Translations under genes and position numbers: made by a program
In this document: in pieces, positions 1-7,000 of the stretch
Layout: each line of letters opens with the position of its first letter
Numbering within the stretch: the first letter of the stretch is position 1
The notes under the pieces: generated by a model
Database searches by the model: none
What the model saw: only the letters and a program-made list of their open reading frames with translations
Told to the model about the DNA's origin: nothing
Source: Candidatus Omnitrophota bacterium
GTDB taxonomy: Bacteria > Omnitrophota > Gorgyraeia > Gygaellales > Profunditerraquicolaceae
DNA length: 8,750 nucleotides
Direction of reading: 5' to 3'
NCBI GenBank assembly: GCA_018818365.1
Contig: JAHISH010000024.1
Span: forward strand, 1 to 8,750

Positions 1-1050
1 AAATGTTGCTAAGAAACGGAAATCCAATTCCGCGCGGGGGAAGGAAGCAGGATTCGAGACAAACGAGAAGAATTGCTCAAGCGTACCGTAATATCCCAAA
101 TCACCTTCTCTGTATCCGGGAACTCCTGCCTGGTAGGTTATTTCACGGATAACCGTGTTTTCTTTGGTCAACCGTAAGAAAGGAAGGGTAGTTTCTGTAC
201 CAAAATCAACCTCTAAAACCGTGTCATCAATGCCCTCTACTATTACTCCATACCTGGTTATATGGATGCCTTTGCCTGCCTGAAAGTCCAATTCTACTCC
301 GGCCGCATGGGCGTTTACATGGGCATATGTTTCTTCTCCTGGTGGCGCTCTAATATAACGCGCAAAAAATGTATTCTGCGGGTGAAAAACCATTTCCAGT
401 AAAGTATCTTCTCTCCCGGCACTCTTAAGCACTACCGCGGCAATCGCTACTAAATGGACCATCGCATCCATGCCTAATCCGCCGCCGTTGATACTTCTCT
501 CTACCAGCCAATCCCTCCCTTTTTCTATCGGGAAAGATTCAACAATCCATCCACGAATTGCCTTTATCTTTCCTACTTCCTTCAACCACTCTCCTATATC
601 CCGTACTGAAGGGTTATCCAAAAAGAAGTCAACGGCAAAGATAAGATGAGGGTATTGTGCATGAAGCGTTAGGACCTGTGGTAATTGTTCTGGAAGCACC
701 AATGGCTTCTCGACTGCAACGGGGATATTGTGTTTGACTGCCCATTCGACATATGCCCAATGTGTATTGGTACGGCTACAGACCATAATTCCGTTCACCT
801 CCCCGAACTGTGCAGAAATCCTTTGGAATAACAGGCCCATTCCCCTCGTGGAAAGCCTTTCTTCTGCGCGCACATAGCCGGCATACGTAGGCAATTTCTC
901 ATTCTGCCTGATAAAAACATGGGCATATTCTTCCGGAGCTACATCAACGCAGATAAGATTTATTCCGTTTTGTTGTGCCAATTCTTCAAAGAAGGGCATG
1001 TAAAAACGCTGGATCACCGCGCCGAGACCGCCGATAACGACGACGTTAAT
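1..1050 (-). other. Domain: Gfo/Idh/MocA-type NAD(P)-dependent oxidoreductase
   Basis: Residues 2567-2916. The family oxidises or reduces sugars and cyclitols with NAD(P). The N-terminal Rossmann fold opens with INVVVIGGLGAVIQRFYMP (994-1050). SRTNTHWAYVEWAVKHNIPV leads into the hallmark EKP at 703-711, whose Lys is catalytic. The second half has FAVDFFLDNPSVRDI, the GEWLKEVGKIKAIRGW strand region, and GGGLGMDAMVH (454-486), matching GGG..D.g.H; the Asp (466-468) and His (454-456) of the active site are present. The C-terminal beta-sheet follows (GVELDFQAGKGIHI, ITYQAGVPGY, YYGTLEQFFSFV). At about 350 residues the domain is near the usual length, so it is almost complete at the window edge. 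The first glycine turn is GGLGA rather than the commonest GxGxxG. Confidence 0.9.
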
Positions 1051-4000
1051 TGGAGAAGAAGCAGTCCTAAATGTATTCCATGTAGTATACGCAGTTTTAT
1101 CCTTAACGTAACTGACCAATGGCAACGACGCGCCTACCCCATACGCCATTATGTCATTCCAATCGAAGCCACCCACATGCGTAAAGAGAGATTCTTGAGT
1201 GTACCAGAACAGAAAAACAGTTAACGCAATCCAATACTTCGGCAATAATAAAACAAAGTTCGTTATTATATACGCAGTGAAAGCACTACAGAAAAAATCA
1301 GGAAGACAATCCCACCAAAAATGCGCCGGCAGATCAATCGTCTTGAAAATATCTTTATAGCTTTCAGAATTTAATCCAAATAACTGTATAAAGAACCCGT
1401 CACGCGAGATCTGAAAAATAAGTGTGAAGATAAGTGCGATACCCGTATTGGTAAATACGACTTTCTTCGAAGTCTTCTGCGTATGCACAAACAAACTCTG
1501 TGCATATTCGCTCTTCAAAGAAAAAGCCAATAAGCCTTTCATAACGCCAAATAGTGCCGCTAATAAAAACCATACGGCGCCACAACTAATCAGTAACCCC
1601 GTAACATACCAATCCAAGGGAATATACTGTTGTGGTCGAGCTTCTGGAACGAGCTCCTGAGTAAGGAAGATAAGCATTTGAAGAAACAATATAAAAGATG
1701 CAAATGTAAGGAGATTACGGAGCATCTGGTTTCTTCTTCCCGGAATGGCATTGATGGGAGAAGAAGAATTTCTTGCTATTTGCTCATAGACAGCTATCTG
1801 CGTGCCCTTAAGGATAACATCAAGCGAATCTTCCGCATGCTCTCTTAGAGTTTCGTCGCTCTCATCGCAAGAAGCTTCTAGTAACGCTGCAATAACATCG
1901 ACTCGTCTCGTCCTTATATATTGCAGATATACCGCAGAGACAGAGCGGACCACCGGATGGCCATCTTTTAATCCTTTAATGATCCGGGAAATCCCTCGTT
2001 CCTCTGATACGAATCTAAGCAACATTCTCAATGCGCCGTCTCGGAGATGTTGGCTTTGAAGAACAGCTCTCTCTTCAGCTCCTCTCCTGATAAAACGGAA
2101 ACACCTTTCCACGCGCCTCTCATCTTCTAAAGCCCGACTGATCTCTTCCTTGATATTTCTTATCGCAGGGCCATCGGTGAATTTAATAGAAAGGTGGGCC
2201 TTCCGAAACTGCATACCGGCGTTGACTAAAGCAAATAATGGGATTGTCGCATATCCCACCCACCATAACAACGGACTTGCAATTAAAAAGATGATGCCTA
2301 ATAGTGGATGTGCCACAAGTGTTGCTTGCACAACATACAAACGTTCCCGTTTGAAAGCCAGCGCATCAGAAGGCATAGCAATATCTTTAAGTCTATTCCG
2401 GGAATAGAATACCAGCGCAGTTCCTATATGAGCGCCTACATGCGTCAGATGTGTAAATAGCGCAGAACAGATTCCGCCAATAATGATCAAGCCAACCGTC
2501 ATATCAATTTCTTTTACTGCCTGAGTTACAATGAAATGCTTTCCCAGACTGAGCGGGAACAAGTAGATAATAAGTCCGGACAATGAGCCTAATATTAAAT
2601 CGGCCAAGAACACTTCCACAAGCTCTGCCTTATCTGACCAATATGAGCGGATATACCCTACCCTGACCAATTCATTGAAGATGGCAAGAGGCTTCCAAAC
2701 CGGAGAGCTAGAAGTAATGGGGACGTTTCTATTTTCCTCCTGCTCTGGGGAGGATGCGCCTTGTGTTTCTTGTCCCTCCAATCTTAAGCGAAGAGCCTCC
2801 GCTAGCTGGGGAATTTGCTGCAGGTTATAATCAAAGGTATCCCTGGCATCAGGGTCAATACCGGTTCTTAACTGCGCAAGCTTTTCACCTATGCCATCCC
2901 ATATGCCGGAGAATGCATCTAATCCTTCCAAAAGCTGAACCATTTCAATAAGACGCTCAGCCTCCATTCTTAATTGCCTATCAGGAGAACAATCGGTGAT
3001 GAACGTATGCAATTCTCTGAGCATTCGGGATAGATAGCGTATAACTTTTTCATCGCTCAGCTCTCCCTGTCCCTGCACCGGAGAGGAAGCAGACTGACGA
3101 CTTCCTTCACCAGGTTTCTTGGCACGACGGCGGGTAAATCTCTTTGGCAGCGGAACAGTTCGTTCGTGCAGTCCAACGATGGTTTGCCACAAATCCGCGG
3201 ACAATTGCCGATAATCCTCAAGCTTGGCATCCACCCAACCAGCGAGGTCATCTGCGAGAATAGCGCTGCGCATTCCCACCTTCCATATTTGGATATCGAA
3301 CCCGGCTTCTTGCGCACATACAAGCAAAGCACGCACTTGTTTTTCCAATTTAGAAGGATTGGGGTCGTTTCTATTTTCCTCCTGCGCCGGAGAGGATGAT
3401 TGCGGCATTACCGGGATATGAAGCGCAATAATGTGGCCATTCGCCCTGGGACCTTCGTACTGCTCATCTTCTCTCCATCCAAGCAATATATGCTGTTTTC
3501 CCGAGAAGCCAAAGTCTCGTTCAATACCATGCAAAGAATCGAACGCACAATGAATCATCCCTCCAAACCCCGTAGTATCTAAAGACCGTGCTGCGGAAGG
3601 AACAGTCCAAAACCACGGCCTATTAAAATAAGTAAACCAGGGTTTAGATGTCAATAAATCAGGCAATGCCACTTTCCCGGGGCCCCAAAATTCTACCCTT
3701 ACCCCGACATAAGGTTGCCTGGCAAGATATACCCGCATCACAAGACGAGAATCATCGCCAAATTCATGTTGGAACAAATTCTCTATAAGAGTCCCTAACA
3801 CTAGCTTCATTCTCTGCCAACTACGGCTAAAATTATCTGTAGCAAGATTTAACGGACCCTTTAAATTAAACCCTTTGGAAAGTATCACCTCTTTAATTCT
3901 CCTGAGCGCTTGGTCGCGATATTGATCGGCTAGGAATCCCTGATAATAATCTCTACTGTCAACCTCAGGATAGATGGTGAATCCATGGACAATGCGGCCG

Positions 4001-7000
4001 GCTTCTCTTTGACTATCATTCCGCCGAGACGGATTCACCCCTGCTATCCTGAAAGCCCGGCAAGCCATTCCATAAGACATGGGGGCGTCTCGTTGAACAA
4101 AGTAATCTCTCAATTCTTCAATGGATAACCGCCTCCCCCGTTGGAATTGTTGTTGGATATATTTCACTCGCTTTACGGTCGATTCCCTCCGACGCGGAGC
4201 ATTGAGAAATACAAGCGCAGAGGAAGCTGAGCGATTATTTTTCGTGCCCGGCTTTTTGCGCCGGGGGCGGGTGAATCTCTTGGGTAACGCAACCCTTGCC
4301 CCGCGCAGATCTTCCATGGTTCTCCATATATCTGCAGACAATTGTTGATAATCTTCAAGCTTATTATCCACCCACCCGATAAGGTCTCCGGCAAGAATAG
4401 CTCGACGCATTCCTTCCTTCCATCCCTGGATATCGAACCCGGCTTCTCGTGCACACACAAGCAATGCGCGTAATTGTTTCTCCAATTTATGCCTTGCTGA
4501 TTTCTGGCGACATTCCCCAAATGCCATACGGACAGCTAAATCTCTCATCCCCTCATGGCCGTTAAAACCAAGGGTTTTAAGCATACGTTCTATTAGCATA
4601 ATCCGTATCTGATCTTGCGCCCCCATCTCTTTTTCGACCGGCGAACTTGACCCCGGGGACACTTTCCCGCAGAAGGCGGGACAGCCGCCAGTCTGACGGA
4701 TATCTCCCAGGCGCTCGACGACCTCTGCAGTAGTAAGGTCGAATATCTCTTCATCGTGTGCGATCAACCCGTACTGTGCCAAGAACCCACCCAGCAAGAG
4801 CTGTTTCTCAATCAGGGCGAAGCGAATCTGTTCCCGGCGATGCAGTAACGTCTCCTTTTCTTTTGCGGTGCGCACGTATAAAATCATAGTCCTCCGAAAC
4901 TCCTCAAAATCCCGACCGCACGAAAAGTAGTCCCGTATACCGAATTCCGCAAGAAGCTCGTCAAACCCTTTACCTTTACGCCGCAAACTTGGAGAAAACT
5001 CCCATAATCCCTCTCGGATATCTTCAATGATAATTTCTTTGATAGGTGGAATCCTGCCTGAACTCTTGGGATGACGATAACTGACTGCGTAATACAGGAT
5101 CATCTTCCACAACTGCGGGCACTCCTTCCTAATCCTTGCTACGCACTCCTCATAATCTCCCTGCGTCACTATAGACTGATGTTTCCGGGCAAGAATGAGG
5201 ATTTTTAAAAGGTCGTTACGCTGCTCCAAGGAAGCGCTATCGGGAATCTCCTCTTCCAACGCCTCCAGAAGAGCCAGACGGAATTTCAACGGGACATTCC
5301 CCGCTTCGCCTCCCGGGCTGAACATCCCTGCCAGATTATTGTCCAGGATGGCATAAATATCGTCGCAGATAAGGCGGTGATAGGTAAAGACTATGGTGTG
5401 CTCGCGTAACTCCTGGTACCAACGCGCGGTAGACGAATAATTCTGTATATGTTCCAACAACTCTACGCAGAGGCTCATCCGCAAGCCGACCAGTTCCTCC
5501 AGGCGCTCTATCGGCAACCCCATCAGCGTTTCCAGCAAATCATACTCCGTTTCCAATCTTATACGGATAACTCCATTCTCATCAATGCGCACATCCAGGG
5601 GACGCTCCAAGGCAAGGCCTTTCCGAAGAAAACTCTCCACGAGGATATCTCTGTCGTAAGGGTTCAGTGGACGCGGAGGCCTACCTTCCCATTCTACTCC
5701 TTTTTCCTCGATAACCCTTCCGGGTTCGCGCCGGATATTGCCTAAGAATTCCGCGCGTATCTCTTTAAACCCTCTCTTCCCGGTCCATTCGCCTGTTTCC
5801 TCAACTATGCCTTCTTTGACGACAAGCGGAAGTTCTCCCAGATAGAGAGTTTTGCGTGAGGCATCGAATGTAACAATCTGGCCGTCCCATAACTGCAACA
5901 CCTCACGCCCGTTGTGCGTGGCTACGATCACGGGAATATTCCGTTCCCTGCCAACCTGAGCAGGATGGGATTGCGTGGCCCCTTCATCTACCACCATACC
6001 GACGACCTTCAGAAGCGCCATGTTCCAATACCCGCGGGTCTTCTTGACCGCAATAATATCCCCGTCATCAATCTCGTCGGGTTCGGAAACAATATGTAGC
6101 CTGCCCACTGCTGCGCCGGCATTTCCGATCAACGCGCCGCTGAACGTAATCGCCTGCTTGGAGGCTACCGCTTGTTCATGCGCTGACTGGCGAACGGTCA
6201 AAATCTTTCTTCCCCCCCAGGACCAGAGTATTTCCGGCCGGCCCTGTAGTGCCCACCATACCCCATCTTCACCCAAAGCGAACTCTGTATCAATATGCTT
6301 TTTGCTTAAGCCATGCCGACGGTAATAATTGCTGATACGCTGTACCATCCTTGCCACCTCCAGGGCATCTGCATCGCTCACGCAGAAACGATTCTGTTCT
6401 TTTTCGCTGAGCTCAACATTGTTGAGCCCTCCTTGTTCGGCGGCATACAATCTCCCGTTCCTTCTGCCTTTCTTCCAACCGAGAAGTTCAAAATCTTCCG
6501 CAGAGACCCATAGGACATCTGCTTCGCTCTCGCCGTCAATAAACTGCTCTCCCAATCCTTCCACGGCATTGATACAGATGACTGGCGCGCCGGTTCCGGA
6601 ATCAACGTCATATACAACAGCCGCGCTCTTTGTGGGAACCATGGTAACTACCGCAACACCCATCTTTTCTAACGAATGCGAAAATGCCGGGGTGCGTGCA
6701 AGGGCTGCAGCAATAGCATCAATATCCAAGCGACCTTGCAATACACGAGATACCTCTTCCCGCCTTAGCTTATTACGGTCATCGACCACCCTGTCATTAA
6801 ACATCGAAGCCCAGCAATGCTTGCCTTGTTTCAGAATAATACCAGCCCTAGCCTTAAGATTGAGAACGGTACGATGCCCACCCGCAAAAGATGCAATGAT
6901 CAGATCTTCTGCCGTAGAAGAACTCCGGTCAGCCACCCATGCCCACATAATGCCCGACAACACCAGGAACCGTTGGACCGCACGCTTTATCTGCTGAGGG

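Noticed and set aside
919..1224. Plus-strand ORF of 101 codons
   Set aside because: Antisense to the Rossmann fold of the oxidoreductase and the end of membrane module 2; no coding signal of its own.
3079..4488. Mobile element or CRISPR-like array behind the repeated segments
   Set aside because: The repeats are protein-coding at 70 percent amino-acid identity, without terminal inverted repeats, a transposase, or short direct repeats with regular spacers.
4173..4520. Minus-strand ORF of 115 codons in another frame, with a paralogue at 3057-3332
   Set aside because: The two resemble each other only because they are shifted-frame readings of repeat copies A and B. The main frame shows better conservation and continues through.
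6904..6927. RSSSTAED as another SSP-type junction
   Set aside because: It lacks the Pro and is the conserved ATP-site motif of the PEP-synthase family, not a linker.
6329..6997. Plus-strand ORF of 222 codons, the longest on that strand
   Set aside because: It is antisense to the conserved PEP-synthase-like domain. Its product is Ser/Thr/Ala-rich with no recognisable motif, as expected for a shadow frame.
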